Shown piece after piece: positions 40,438 through 51,669 of a DNA stretch of 64,000 nt (position 1 is the stretch's first letter; each line of letters starts with the position of its first letter). A program made the translations under genes and the position numbers. Origin of the DNA: Tilletia caries (taxonomy: Eukaryota; Basidiomycota; Exobasidiomycetes; Tilletiales; Tilletiaceae); assembly GCA_032718865.1 (NCBI GenBank), contig JALUTQ010000022.1, positions 1 to 64,000 on the forward strand. The letters are read 5' to 3'. A model generated the notes under the pieces. It was not told the DNA's origin. It searched no databases and was given only the letters and a program-made list of their open reading frames with translations.

Positions 40438-42840
40438 ATGCCTGAAGGCCAGCAGCCGGACATCAGCGTCGCGTTCGCAGCTGCTGCCCTCAGGAAAGGC
40501 CTGGCTTACGTCCCGGATCGTGGGGATTTCGGCGCCCCCAAGGCATTCAAGGGCGACAAGCCCGACAAGCTCGAATCCTTCCTTCGAAAGGTCGACAAGA
40601 TTCTCACCTCGTATGAGGTCACCGACGAGCGGGAGTGCGCCAAGATCCTCTTCGAATACCTCGGCGGTCCAGCAAAAACGTTGTTCCGAGAGCACCCCTC
40701 CTACAAGGCGGGGAAGTACGACGAGATGCTCGCGGCCCTCCGCAGCTTGTACCCCTCTCGCAGGCACCGGTTCAAGTACTCCTCTGCCGACCTCGAGCGA
40801 ATTGCCAAGAAATGGCACAAGAAGAAGTGGTCGTCCCTAGAACACGTTGCTGCCTATCGTCGCAAGTTCGAGTCGGTCGGGCTCTGGTGTCTGAACAACA
40901 AGAAGGTCGAGCCGGAAAGGTACAATCGGATCTTCTGGGACGGTCTTCCGAAGGCGCTTCAGCGTGATCTCAAGGTCCACGGTAGTCAGTGGGGTCTCAA
41001 GGTTGACCTCTCCAAGACCCCTGGCGCCGAAGACGTCTTTAAGGCACTCTGCAAGTATTTCAGCTTCGACGACTTCGATGCCGACCTTCGATACAAGCGC
41101 AAGAAGTCCCACCGTCGCAGCCCTTCCTCAAGTTCTTCGGAATCGGATTCAGATTCGGATTCGGACTCGTCAGACTCCGAGAACGACGACAGTGACGAGA
41201 AAGGCAAGCGCAAGCACAAGTCCCGTTCTCGTCGACGTCGTGAGGAGAAGACGGAGGCTGCTTCCTCGCCCCCTGCCTCGGCTTCGACAGACAGCAGCTC
41301 GAGCGACGAGGATAGCGAGTCAGATGAGCCGGAGTCCAAGCGCATGACGGTGAGCACCAAGGACAAGAAGAAGAAGGGCAAAGTTCATTTCCCGGACCCG
41401 CCATCGACATCCGCCCCCGCTCCTCCAACATCAGCGTCTCAGGAAGATCCTTCGATCGAGCAGCTCGCTCGGCAGCTCGCCAACCTCGATGTGCACTCGG
41501 CCGAGTACCGCTCGATGTGGGTACGGATGGCCGAGAAGGCACCGACGGTTGCCGCGAATATTCCTCGCCCCGCCGAAGCTGTCAATGTCAACGCCATCTC
41601 TGGCCCTTCTCGAGTCCCGCCTCATCTCGGCCTTCCCCGCTCTCCAGGATTCGCTCGGGACTTTCGGTGCTTTGGTTGCGGTGGGGCCAATCACCAGATG
41701 CGCGACTGCGAAGCCCTCAAGCAGTACCTCGACGAGCGTATCCTGGTGAGGGACTCAAGGGGATACTACCGCATGGGAGATCAGTCACCCCTTCCGGCAT
41801 ACAGCGCTGAGAACCCGCTCGTCAAAGCCTTGCGCGATCTAGGCATTGTCCCTCGCTCGCAGGCGCCAGCCACAGCCTCGGTGCCGACGACAACCAACAG
41901 TGTCATCTACCCTCACGTTGGCGTCATCGAGCTTGCGGATGCCCCTTTCTCTGGTCCAATCTCGGTCTATGGTGCAGCCCGTCGATCGCAGGAGCCTTCG
42001 GAACGGGCCAAGCCGTACGAGCGCCCCCCTACTCCGCAAGGTCCAGCTGCTCGCACGCGCTCGGCTCAGGTGCAGGACGGCCAGGGTCAGCCAGTCGTAC
42101 AAGGAGGCCTCGCAGCATCGGCTCCCGCTCCGACTTCAGCACCAGCCCCAGCAGCAGCGGCGTCGGTACCTCAGCAAGCTCCTCCTATCGCCCAGGCTCC
42201 ACTCTCCGTCGTGGGAGATGCGGAGATGACGGAAGCAGGCGGTGAGAAGAAGCGACAGACTCGGCGCTACACGCTGACCAGCGAGCTCGGCCGCACCTTT
42301 CCCGTTCGCGACACGCTGCAGAAGATCATCGACAACCCCATCATGATCTCCACCGGCGAGCTTTTGGCCCAGCCCGAGCTGCAGAAAGCGCTTGCTCCCA
42401 TGTTGCAGCGGCACAAGAGCTTCGACGCGAACGCGGTGCGAGTGGAAGAGGAGCCGGACATCATGGACGTGGCATTCTTGGAACCGAAGATCAGTCGTGT
42501 GCTGTTCTCGTGCGGTGTTGGCAAGGTTCAAGTTCGAGTCGGGAACTCGGATGTGACGGCGCTCTTGGACCCTGGCTCGGAGATCAACGTCATCAATCGC
42601 ACCACCTGTGACCGTCTCCGTATTCCTCTCACACCATTCGACGGCACGATGAGGAACGCAGATGGTCGCCTGTCCCCCATGAACTACCGCTGCTGCAACG
42701 TCGAGCTAGAGGTCGGAGGTGTTCGTTCGCGTGCACACTTATACGTCGTCGAAGGTCCCTCTTACGAGCTCCTCCTCGGTCGGCCTTGGCAGCGTCATGT
42801 TCGTTACCAGCACCGGGACATCGATGAGGGTCTACTGTAA
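40438..42840 (+). CDS. TE-E Gag-protease, ended by the MITE
   Basis: The frame is open from within the LTR, but the first ATG in good position is at 40438 (MPEGQQPDISVAF). Capsid-like region: residues 40-230 (FKGDKPDKLESFLRKVDKIL, YPSRRHRFKYSSADLERIAK, RIFWDGLPKALQRDL). Next comes an Arg/Ser- and Ser/Asp-rich low-complexity block at about residues 225-330, then a knuckle (CFGCGGANHQMRDC, CX2CX4HX4C) near 41670. The protease catalytic stretch ALLDPGSEINVI lies near 42560-42600, with D-P-G rather than D-S/T-G, and LLLGRPW near the end. The stop TAA (42838-42840) is the first three bases of hAT-2b. Confidence 0.85.
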   Translation: MPEGQQPDISVAFAAAALRKGLAYVPDRGDFGAPKAFKGDKPDKLESFLRKVDKILTSYEVTDERECAKILFEYLGGPAKTLFREHPSYKAGKYDEMLAALRSLYPSRRHRFKYSSADLERIAKKWHKKKWSSLEHVAAYRRKFESVGLWCLNNKKVEPERYNRIFWDGLPKALQRDLKVHGSQWGLKVDLSKTPGAEDVFKALCKYFSFDDFDADLRYKRKKSHRRSPSSSSSESDSDSDSDSSDSENDDSDEKGKRKHKSRSRRRREEKTEAASSPPASASTDSSSSDEDSESDEPESKRMTVSTKDKKKKGKVHFPDPPSTSAPAPPTSASQEDPSIEQLARQLANLDVHSAEYRSMWVRMAEKAPTVAANIPRPAEAVNVNAISGPSRVPPHLGLPRSPGFARDFRCFGCGGANHQMRDCEALKQYLDERILVRDSRGYYRMGDQSPLPAYSAENPLVKALRDLGIVPRSQAPATASVPTTTNSVIYPHVGVIELADAPFSGPISVYGAARRSQEPSERAKPYERPPTPQGPAARTRSAQVQDGQGQPVVQGGLAASAPAPTSAPAPAAAASVPQQAPPIAQAPLSVVGDAEMTEAGGEKKRQTRRYTLTSELGRTFPVRDTLQKIIDNPIMISTGELLAQPELQKALAPMLQRHKSFDANAVRVEEEPDIMDVAFLEPKISRVLFSCGVGKVQVRVGNSDVTALLDPGSEINVINRTTCDRLRIPLTPFDGTMRNADGRLSPMNYRCCNVELEVGGVRSRAHLYVVEGPSYELLLGRPWQRHVRYQHRDIDEGLL

Positions 42841-43631
42841 GGTTGTCCCCGGAGTAACGCGGAGAGCTCCGCCTCCGCACTTCCAAATTCCGCCGGAATT
42901 TTGACTTTCTGAGGCGAGCTCCGCCTCCGCAGACTAAGACAGAGCGGAAAAAAACCAGCTCCGCGTTCCGACGGAATTATACAAAAAGTTGAAATCCCAG
43001 CTCCGCGCTCCGCGTTTTTTTCTGTGCGTTTTCATAATGCTCCTCCGTGCTCCGTGTATGCGGAGCTCGGAATTCCGCGGAATTCCGTCGCAGCGCAGTG
43101 GTGGTATAAGTTGCTCTCAGAATGACTCTAATACACTCAGAGCTATACATTCACCATCCGACATTGTTGCGGTATTGACTCCAGTGCTATTTTTGAAGTT
43201 CTCAACGGATGATGATGCCTGTTTTATCCCCTGCGGGTGTCTCGAGGATGCCTATTTTTCTCGGAATTCCGCACTTTCCGCGGAAATTTTGCGGAATTCC
43301 GGCGGAGCGCACCCGAAATGAGGTCACGTGACCCTAATTTTTCGACTATCACGTGACCTCACAGCTCCGTCGGAATTCCGCGGAAATTCCGCCGGAATTT
43401 TCACACAATTTTTGACGACTCCGCGCTCCGCACTTTTTGGCAAGTAGGCCCAGGATTGGGCTCCGCCTCCGCACAAATTCCGGCGGAGTCCTCCAAGCGG
43501 ACTCCGTGCTTTTTTAAGATCAAAAATTTCTCGAAAGTGAGCTCCGCGCTCCGCCTCCGGCGGAGCCCTCCGTCGGAGGAGTGCGGAGTCCGCAAAACCC
43601 CAGCTCCGCGTCAACTCCGGGGACAACCTTA
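42838..43631. mobile_element. hAT-2 copy b: MITE in TE-E
   Basis: 794 bp, ends TAAGGTTGTCCCCGGAGT inverted, flanked by perfect 8-bp duplications gtctactg (42830-42837 and 43632-43639). Removing it with one duplicate restores one continuous Gag-Pol frame (802 bases, a 1-base shift). It differs from copy a mainly by single-base homopolymer lengths and a short gaattccgcg expansion near 43070. Confidence 0.92.
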
Positions 43632-44524
43632 GTCTACTGGCTACCATCTATGACCCAACCACCAACCTCCCCTACTCGTTCATTGTTGCCCCTGCCGAGC
43701 AATCTGATCCCCGTTCCTCTTACTCGTCTCGCGGCATTGAAATGGTGCGTGAGGTCTCTCACTTGTTGTGTTCAACGAAGTTGGAAGAGCTGCTCGAACA
43801 AGAAGACAGCCAACAAGAAGAGGCACTCCTCGCAGGGGAGCTGACAGACAGGCAAGACGACAAGACGCCTTCGGTCCTGACGATGTACAAGCCGGTCGCG
43901 CGCAAGGTTCGGCCCGTTGCTACCAACATCACCGAGGACGACCGGGTCAAGATCAACATTCCCCCCGACTTCGAAGACGATCTTCCTCAGGTCCCCTTCT
44001 CCGCCCCTGCCTTCGAACCAGGAGAGCGTCTCACGCAAGCGCGCCTGGACGAGCTCAATCTCGACCCGGACAAGCTGCTCAATGACGAAGAGCGGAAGAT
44101 TCTGGTTGCAGTGATTCGACAGAACGAGCTCGCCCTCGCCTTCGATGAGACGGAGAAAGGGGTTGTCGATCCCGACATTGTTCCCCCAGTCAAGATTCCG
44201 GTGGTAGAGCACACTCCATGGCACCACAGGAACATCCCGATCCCTGCCGCGATCAAGAAGGACGTCCTCCGCTTGCTTCAGGACAAGGTTGATTCGGGGC
44301 TATACGAGCCGTCGTCCGCGGGGTACACAAGCAAGTGGTTCGCGGTGGCCAAGAAACAGAAGGGTCAATATCGGATCGTCCACGATCTGCAGCCGCTCAA
44401 CGGAGTCTCCGCGCGGAATCCTGGTGGGCTTCCCCAGATTGATGCGTTCGTTGGGGAGCTCAGCGGCAAGGCATGTATTGGAACCTTGGATCACTTTTTC
44501 AGGTTTTTGATCAAGTCTGGTTAG
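43632..44524 (+). CDS. TE-E linker and RT N-terminal half
   Basis: Continues the Gag-protease frame after the MITE (ATIYDPTTNLPYSFIVAP). Then RT fingers: PIPAAIKKDVLRLLQDKVDSGLYEPSSAGY-type start (about 44235-44330), SKWFAVAKKQKGQYRIVHDLQPLN, then ACIGTLD. The frame stops at 44522-44524 after two T5 runs (44495-44499 and 44504-44508). The true continuation (LFQVFDQVW) is in the next frame. Confidence 0.85.
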
Positions 44525-46404
44525 CTGTTGAATCTCGCGACTTTACTACCTTCGAGACAGAGCTCGGTCGTCTCAGGCACACCCGACTTCCTCAAGGCGG
44601 CACCAACTCATGTGTGGTCTTCCATTACATTGTAGTGGCGATCGTTGGTAGAGACGGAAAGGTGTATGTCGACGACACATTCATTCCCGGGCCAGATTCG
44701 ACGTACGACGACGAGCCCATTCCCGAGAACCCAAAGGTCCGTCGTTTCGTATACGAGTACCTGGTCAAACTCAACCGCGTTTTGTCCCGTGTCGGGAAAG
44801 CCAAAATGACGATCTCTGCTCGAAAGATGGCGCCGATACGACGAGCAGCCGAGGTTCTTGGGCAGGAGGTCAGTCCAGAAGGTCGTCGGGTCGCGAAGGG
44901 AAAGGTTGAGGCGATCGAGAAATGGAGCCGCTGCAGCACCGTTTCAGAAGTACGCAGTTTCCTCGGCATCGCAGGACAAGCACGCGCATGGATTCCAAAC
45001 TACTCGGCTGTTGTCAAACCTCTCACCAACTTGACTCGGAAGGGTGTCGTGTTCGACTGGGGGGAGGAGCAGCAGAAGGCGATGGACGCGGTCAAGCAAG
45101 TTATGGCCCAGCGAACACACCTGGTCGAGCTCAAGTATGGCGAGGATATGAAGCCGATCAAGCTTGGCGTCGACGCAGGGCCACTGGCTTGTGGCTTTTG
45201 GCTTGGACAGGACGACGAGGGAGGCGTGACGCATGTGGCGAGATACGGGTCGCTCCCCTTCAACGATCGCGAGCAGGCGTACTCCCAGGCCAAGCGCGAG
45301 TTATACGCCATCTTCCGTGCTCTGAAGTTCTTCAGGCACTGGTTGTGGGGTACTCGGGTCATTGTTTTCTCGGACGCCATGTTCATCAAGGGTATGCTTG
45401 CCAATCCGGAGCTTCCCAACTCGGCGATGACTCGATGGCTCGCGTATGTCATGCTGTTCGATCTGGCGGTGCAGCATGTCAAGGCCAAGGACAACGAGCT
45501 TGCTGACGGCCTGTCTCGTAGGCCGCCCCAGCCTGACGACGTTTCGGTCACCGATGATGAAGAATGGCTGACAGACCGTCTCGAAGACTTGCCCTCTGCT
45601 GGAGGATCAGATGAGACCCAGAACGTTGACCAGACCATCCTTGAACATTCTCACTCTTACTCCACTTCCTTCACTCCCGACCCCTCTCTTCTTCCTACCT
45701 CAGAGATAGAGCCGGTTGACCTGTTCTCCCTCCTGGTCGATGGTGGGAACGTTTCTTCCGTGTCGGCAGGTGTTGGAGTCGAGGGCTCCACGATTCGGAC
45801 ACTCTCGGATGAGCACCAAGGCGTTTTCGATTTCCTTGCCCTTGGCAAGAAGCCAGCGGGAGTCAACGACTTTGCTTCGAACAAACGCTTTCTGAAGAAG
45901 GCCTCGCAGTACTTTGTGGCAGGAAGGGCTCTGTGGAGACGTGGAGGAATCGAAGGAGCGGGCAGACTGGTTGTGGACGAAAAGGGGGAACAAGAGCGTT
46001 TGATGGGTTTGGCACACGAGGAGTCGGGTCACAAGGGTGTTCAGGCAACGGCACAGCAGCTGGAGAAGCGTTACTTCTGGACTTCGCTTTGGGCGGACGT
46101 GAGAAGCTGGATCGAGACTTGTGACGCTTGCCAGAAGCGAGAGCGGAGCAGCAGCGAGGCAATGATCCGACCCACAGCACCTCCAGACCCCTTCCAGCGC
46201 ATCGGACTCGACATCACCTACATGCCAAAGGCGCTCGGCAGACGATACCTTGTGGTGGTCCGCGACGATCTAAGCGGTTGGGTTGAGGCACGAGCTCTCA
46301 AAAGGAAGACGGCTAGAGCAGTAGCTCGTTTTTCTGGTCGAAGACGTCCTCACGCGCCATGGTCTCCCTCTCCAAGTGACCACGGACCAAGGCACGGAGT
46401 TTAA
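44490..46404 (+). CDS. TE-E RT palm, RNase H and integrase core
   Basis: RT goes on with RDFTTFETELG, TRLPQGGTNSC and KVYVDDTFI (catalytic YVDD near 44664). The thumb is followed by the RNase H tether (FDWGEEQQKAMDAV), KLGVDAGPLACGFWL, AKRELYAIFRALKFF, VIVFSDAMF and ELADGLSRR, complete and in the usual place. Integrase follows: HEESGHKGVQAT ... CDACQKRE finger (about 46017-46140), then RIGLDITYMPKA with the first Asp. The frame is lost at a T5 run (46329-46333). Confidence 0.85.
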
Positions 46405-47131
46405 GGGCGTTGTGGACGTGTTGCTCAACAAGTATAAGGTCGACATCACACGTACCAGCCCTTACAACCCTCGAGCCAATGGCGCGGTCGAACGAGGTCA
46501 TGGCCCTCTCAAAGAAACCATCATCCACATTGCCCGTTTGCTGGACGTTCCATGGCCTCAAGCAGTTGAATTGGCTTGCTGGATCGATCGGACAACGGTG
46601 CGACGACAATACGGCCATTCTCCGTTCTTCCTGCTCCACGGCCACGAACCACTGCTTCCCCTCGACCTCGCTGGACCACTTTTAATCGAGAAATACCAGT
46701 CCATTCTCGACGATAAGGCAGCGCTGGCGGCGACAGTTGCGGATCGAATCAACAGGCTTGCCTCTCATCAGCTGGTCGTTAATCTCGCTCGAAAGGCAAA
46801 GACGGATGCACGAGCAATTTCTTCCGCCCATCGAAACCTTCAGGAATCCCTTGTCGAGCCCAACTTCTCGCCCGGTCAGCTCGTCCTCATTCGCAACCTC
46901 AAGGCGATCGAGATTAAGAAGTCAGAGATCAAGCTCCAGGACACTTGGCATGGTCCTTACAAGGTTGTCTGGCAAGGCATCAACGGAGGAGTACACCTCT
47001 CGACACTCGAAGGCATCGCACTCCCCTCTGCATTTCACCCGACGCATGTCAAGAGGTACCGCCCGCGCATCAAAGCCCTGCTGCAGCGAGACCCGGCCAC
47101 CACCACCAAGGATGTCGTTGAGAAACCCTAG
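46334..47131 (+). CDS. TE-E integrase C-terminal half
   Basis: Continues the integrase: VTTDQGTEF with the second Asp (about 46380), NPRANGAVERGHGPLK with the Glu (about 46475), then HSPFFLLHGHEPLLP, and a C-terminal SH3-like stretch (FSPGQLVLIRNLK, DTWHGPYKVVWQG, HPTHVKRYRP). Ends at a stop at 47129-47131, just before the polypurine tract. No chromodomain seen. Confidence 0.85.
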   Translation: MVEDVLTRHGLPLQVTTDQGTEFKGVVDVLLNKYKVDITRTSPYNPRANGAVERGHGPLKETIIHIARLLDVPWPQAVELACWIDRTTVRRQYGHSPFFLLHGHEPLLPLDLAGPLLIEKYQSILDDKAALAATVADRINRLASHQLVVNLARKAKTDARAISSAHRNLQESLVEPNFSPGQLVLIRNLKAIEIKKSEIKLQDTWHGPYKVVWQGINGGVHLSTLEGIALPSAFHPTHVKRYRPRIKALLQRDPATTTKDVVEKP

Positions 47132-47155
47132 GTTCTCTTCCTCGGTCGTGGGAGA

Positions 47156-47560
47156 TGTGGTGGACTGAGTGGAGCTGGCCTGTGCTCTCTCCATCAGGCC
47201 TCATAAGCCAGCGGTCCAACATCGGCAGTCGGCCTCGCCAACTGCACCCTCTCGTTCGCCGTCGTTCTTTCTCCTTCCATCGCGAGTTTCCTTTCATCTC
47301 CTTCTCATTCTCCCAACCGCCTCGCTGTCCTCTCTCATCCCATCGAACCTTCTCGTTCTTCGCCTACCCTTGACCCTATCCCTATAAAGGAGGCGATATT
47401 GTACCTAGCGTCCCCTCTTGGGAGAGTAACAAATCAGACCTTCCTTTTTCCTCTCAGCTCCTTTCCTTTTCACTCGTCCCTTTTGATTGCGTTCCGCCCT
47501 CCTACCAACCTCCTCTTTTCCCCGCCTCAACTCCTACCCTCGAGCAGGTTCTCGACTACA
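47156..47560 (+). repeat. TE-E 3' LTR
   Basis: 405 bp. Relative to the 5' copy: T5/T4, T5/T4 and C5/C4 length differences plus very few substitutions (for example gaga/gagg near 47391). Confidence 0.92.
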
Positions 47561-47564
47561 ATGT

Positions 47565-48000
47565 TGTAACTCAGGGGCGCACTTATCGCCTTTGACACGC
47601 TCCTCCGCTCAATTGACCTCTGCTCAGTCCGTGTTTCTCCTATAGACCTGTTTGACTGCTGGGAGACATTCGCATCCCGAATCAACCAAATGCTCACAGT
47701 TTTGAAGTCCCACTAATCCAAGGGCGAGGCACACGCTCCGTCCACGCGTCCGAGCTTGGGCCCCTTGGTCACGAGCTTGGGCCTCTCAACCCAGAAAGTG
47801 CGGTTTAGAGTGTGGGGGGCCACCGGGCCATTGCTCCTTCCCCCACACACTTACTGTGAGTGGATGTCCATCTCTGAACAGTGAACGATTTAAAGGCATT
47901 GCTGAACCTTTTTGTTCAACGATCATCGACCTCTTCCCTCTCTTCCTCCCTCACTCATTATCCCTCTCTGTGTCCTTGCCAGTTCCCATAGCAGCGGCAA
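47565..48000. other. Upstream region of the first membrane-protein gene
   Basis: Contains two cgagcttgggcc units near 47750-47785. No coding pattern. Confidence 0.5.
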
Positions 48001-49652
48001 ATGTCCTCCGAATCGATTTATGATCGATTCAATTTGCTCCCGGCACCTCCGCCAACAGCATTCTCGCATCATGGACCCGCCGTCCGGATGCGCCTGCCCG
48101 ACTTTCAGACCGTGCAAGATGCCAGGGACTTCCTCGACAAAATGTTTGTCTGTCACCATAGCGCTCTCCTGACTGGTACACGAACAACATTCGCCTCTCT
48201 TGTGGCGGTTTTGTGTATCTTCGTCGTGGGCTGGGAGGTCTCCCTGTACGTACACAGACGTCGATGGTTCCTTCGAATCGTCAAGACGCCGGAAGGAGTC
48301 ATTATTGTACCGAACAACAACGCCGTATGGGCCACTTTCGGCCCGATCTTCTTGGCACTCAACTGCATCCAGGCCTTTGTCGAGCTCGCTTACCTGCATC
48401 GAGATCTTCCACTACCGCACATGCCCCTTTGGGTCATTCTCCAGTTCGTCCCACTGTCGTATGCCATGATCTGGTCAAGCTGGGCGAGCTATCACGGCCG
48501 CGTCCCGGGCTCGCAGCACTACGAGCTTCTTCATCGGGAATCACGAGGACTAAAACTGTCGCCTTTTGCTGCGAATTGCGTCTGGATCGTGACTCCAACC
48601 GTGCTGGCCGTAATCGTCGCCATCCCGGCGTTTCTCAGCGACGCTGTGAATCAGTCAGCGAGGCGAGACGCTATCCTCAAGATGGCGGAGATGTCTACGG
48701 CCACATATCTTTCGGAGGAGCTGATCAGATCGATACAAGAGGTGAGCCTTAAATGTTACTGCTGTGGTGGGGTTTCATCGTGGCTGAGCAGAGCCTCCCA
48801 ACACTTTCACAGCTTTGGCTGCGACGACGGAGCGGTGCTGAATTGATCAGCATCGGTACGATGATTTGGTACATCATTCTGCTCGGCTACATTGTCGTGT
48901 ATGCCAGCATCTCCTTCCGACTTGCGATCAAACTGCATCAACATTTGTCCGCGCTTCTCCAGATCAAGCAAGCGCGGGCGGCCGTTGGAACCGTTCAAAT
49001 CGAATGCTCGACATCGGTCGTTGTCTCCCCTTATGACGAAAGGGTGAAGCGGTGGTTCCCGGATTTGCCCTTATCTACTGCCGTCCTCGTTGAGGAGAAG
49101 GACGACGTCTTGATCACCAGCCCTACGGTTGGCCTTTTTCCAAACGTCGCTCCCGGGTCCGCTCGGCATGAACCACTAGGAGACGGACAGGGCTTCCGAA
49201 AGGTCCTTTGGCTATTCGGCCTACATACCGGCCTTATCACCATTGGGGCCGTGATCTTCGCCGGTTTGGCCCTCGCTATCACCGTCGTCTCCGTCGATCT
49301 TGTCGAAATTAACGATTCAGAAAAGGCTCTGGGCATCGGGTTCCTGGTGACTCAGCTGATCGCTGCTTCGCTGGGTACTATGATAAGCGTTTGTAACACG
49401 ATCTTGGACCACTCCGAAGCGTTCCAAACGCTGATGCATGGGACCTATCGGGTGGGAACGATGGCTCTTCAAGACCAAAACCGACGATTTCACGAACAGC
49501 ACTCACAGTACGATCAGCAGATAAAGATGACGAACAGAAAGTCGCCTTCGAGGACCAGCTCCAGCTCGACGGCAAAGATGAAAGATCCATCTGATGCAGG
49601 CCATGCTTGCGGAAAGAACAACACCGATACTATCGCGCATAACGCAATGTAA
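48001..49652 (+). CDS. Seven-pass membrane protein, family member 1 (526 aa)
   Basis: Exon 1 48001-48741 and exon 2 48813-49652, joined by a 71-nt intron gtgagc...tttcacag, phase 0. The splice was chosen because it aligns residue by residue with the gene at 52331. Hydrophobic segments lie at about residues 57-80, 100-125, 135-155, 183-205, 258-283, 370-398 and 410-435, with a 90-residue loop between five and six and a basic Ser-rich tail. The topology resembles a 7-TM receptor, but no receptor family was recognised. The N-terminus shares the motif YDRFNLLPAPPPTAFS with its paralogue. Confidence 0.75.
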
Positions 49653-50160
49653 CGCTATTTACGGGTTGCTCGTCTCCAACGCAAACTTCACTCACTTGAG
49701 CGACTATGAACATGAGTATCATTGAAACCTTTTGCTGAGTATCGCGAGTGGCTGTCGCCTGGCCTTGAGACCGCGAGGACGTAAGCGCGAGAAAACAAAC
49801 CATTGCTGTCTGGCTGCGAATGCATCCTAATATCACGGTTGCATCGCAACCGTTTCCCATTGCGCTACCACATCATATTCGGGTTGATATTCGCGCTGTC
49901 CGGCGTCGCCGTACGTGTAGCCTGAATGAAAGCCGCAGACGAACTCCTGGTCTTCCCGTGCTCTTGCAAGCTGGGCTGTTGTACCCGAAGCCGTGGAAGA
50001 GCATTACCAGTTACTATTGATTCGGAGAGCTCTTCGTGCATCAAGGCCGCGGACGTATCTTCGAAGTAGGTGTGCGTTGACGAATTTACTGTTGACGTCC
50101 GCAGAGGAAGGTATTGGTCATTATCGCGTGTCAGGCCACATTGTGCAGGATTTCAGGTCG
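49653..50160. other. Intergenic
   Basis: 3' ends of a plus-strand gene and of a minus-strand pseudogene; nothing else recognised. Confidence 0.4.
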
Positions 50161-51190
50161 ACCTGCCTCGAGCATGAGCACACAGGTAATGATGGAGTAG
50201 AGCAGAATGGACAGAAATATAGCCGCTGCGGTGCAGACGGTCACTGTGCGAAAAACGTAGGTCAACACTTGATCTGATTACAGAGCGAGCGGGGTGATAT
50301 ACTCACAGGATTGGACTGGTTCACCAAAGGAGAGGAGAGAAGATGTGTATGATCTCAGCTGTTTGAAAAGGCGCCACCACACTTTGTACACACTGATGAA
50401 GTGGAAAAGAACCTTTTGAGCTCGACGTGTGGGTACCGTGGCCACAATCTTCGATGGCTTGATTGACCGGAGGAAAGAACCTCTTCGTCGCGTCGTATTG
50501 CACTCGGTCATGTTGAAGAGCCAACTGAAGATCTTGGCTGGACCGGCTTTGCGCTGTGAAGGGCCCGCGTCAGCGGAGGGAGACACCACAGTCGACCCAC
50601 CGGGACGATTTCCTTCTCCACTCCTACTGCTACCCGGCGTAGACGGTGAGGGGGGCTGACTGTCTTCGTTGCCAGAAAGGACGTATCGATTGTGAGTGAG
50701 CTCGTGGTTCGGGTTTCCAAGTTCCAGTCGGAAAGGGTTTTGCGCTATGTTCGGGCTGAGGACTGAGTCATGTAACCAGCGTTGGATTTGAAGATGCCGA
50801 CGAAGTTGCAAAATGAGCAGAAAAGCCAGCGCGATGTGTTAGCGACCCAGCCAGGATGGTAATAACGATCCAGATGATATTGCCGATTGTGTGTAGAAGT
50901 GAGCGCCTTTCAGCTTCGAAATCCAGATGCCCTATGATGAGCATCAAAGTCTTTGCATTAATGACATTGCACTCATGGTCAGATGTTGTCTTGTATTACA
51001 CATTTTGAAGCGGTTCAACCATTCAACTCACATTGTGCATGTATGGAATGATAACGTTGCCATTCCCCTGCGGACAAACCCGCAACAGTCACCAGCTCTG
51101 ATCTGCAATCTTTCGCAGTACATATCACGTACGAGCCATATCCACCAAGCAGCAAGCGGTACGCGAACAAGAGCAGACAATGGAAAGGGT
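50161..51190 (-). pseudogene. Decayed member of the membrane-protein family
   Basis: Pieces on the minus strand match the two neighbours. An exon 51032-51067 (VIIPYMHN, compare ILIPNVH) has a gtgagt donor. It is followed by an 81-nt intron and by EAERRSLLHTIGNIIWIVITILAG and, one frame off, LAFLLILQLRRHL (fifth membrane segment). A long Ser/Pro loop follows, then a gtgagt intron (50244-50306), then a hydrophobic TAAAIFLSILLYSIITCVL. The N-terminus and segments two to four are missing and a frameshift lies near 50845, so probably not functional. Confidence 0.5.
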
Positions 51191-51262
51191 TTCAGCCTCG
51201 GTCACTTCACCTCTTCAGAATCTGCATCCCCTTGCCACTTTCCTCTCATCACGAGAGGTTGA

Positions 51263-51669
51263 TTCTATGCCCTTGACCCCTTTTTAGCCCAGGCAAGCAG
51301 ACCAAAGTGCTTCGAATCGACAAACTGAATCTTTAGGCCGGCCGCTCGGGAAAAAGAACACGGAGCAAGCTCGAAAGATGAAAAACACAAGGACGACGAC
51401 GAAGCACGAACAACCATAGGTCTGTGCATTGAGAATCAAGGCAGGAACGTCTCTTTACGTCCAACATCCTCAAGATACATAAATGCAACGAACGGTCACG
51501 GACCTCCTTCGCTACTCCCGTCTCGTGCGTGGCGACATCTGTTCACCGGCTCCTCCAGGCACCCGGATCAGAGTTACTATCGGATTGGGCAATTCGAGAT
51601 AATGAAGATTTGAAGGTGCAACAGGAATCGCGACATCGATCAGAAAGACTATAACACTCCGTCGTAGCT
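51263..51669. other. Intergenic
   Basis: No coding pattern. Ends with gtagc, the left target duplicate of the solo LTR. Confidence 0.5.

Larger units (their letters stand above)
39737..47560 (+). mobile_element. TE-E: Ty3/Gypsy element, both LTRs, split by hAT-2b
   Basis: LTRs of 408 and 405 bp with TGTGGTGG...CTACA ends, a flanking atgt duplication (39733-39736 and 47561-47564), an iMet-like primer site and a polypurine tract (cgtgggaga before 47156). Gag and protease are in one frame and RT continues the same frame once the MITE is removed. The order is canonical: PR-RT-RH-INT. Two frameshifts are each associated with T5 runs. LTR differences are few and mostly homopolymer lengths, so insertion looks recent. 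Confidence 0.92.
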
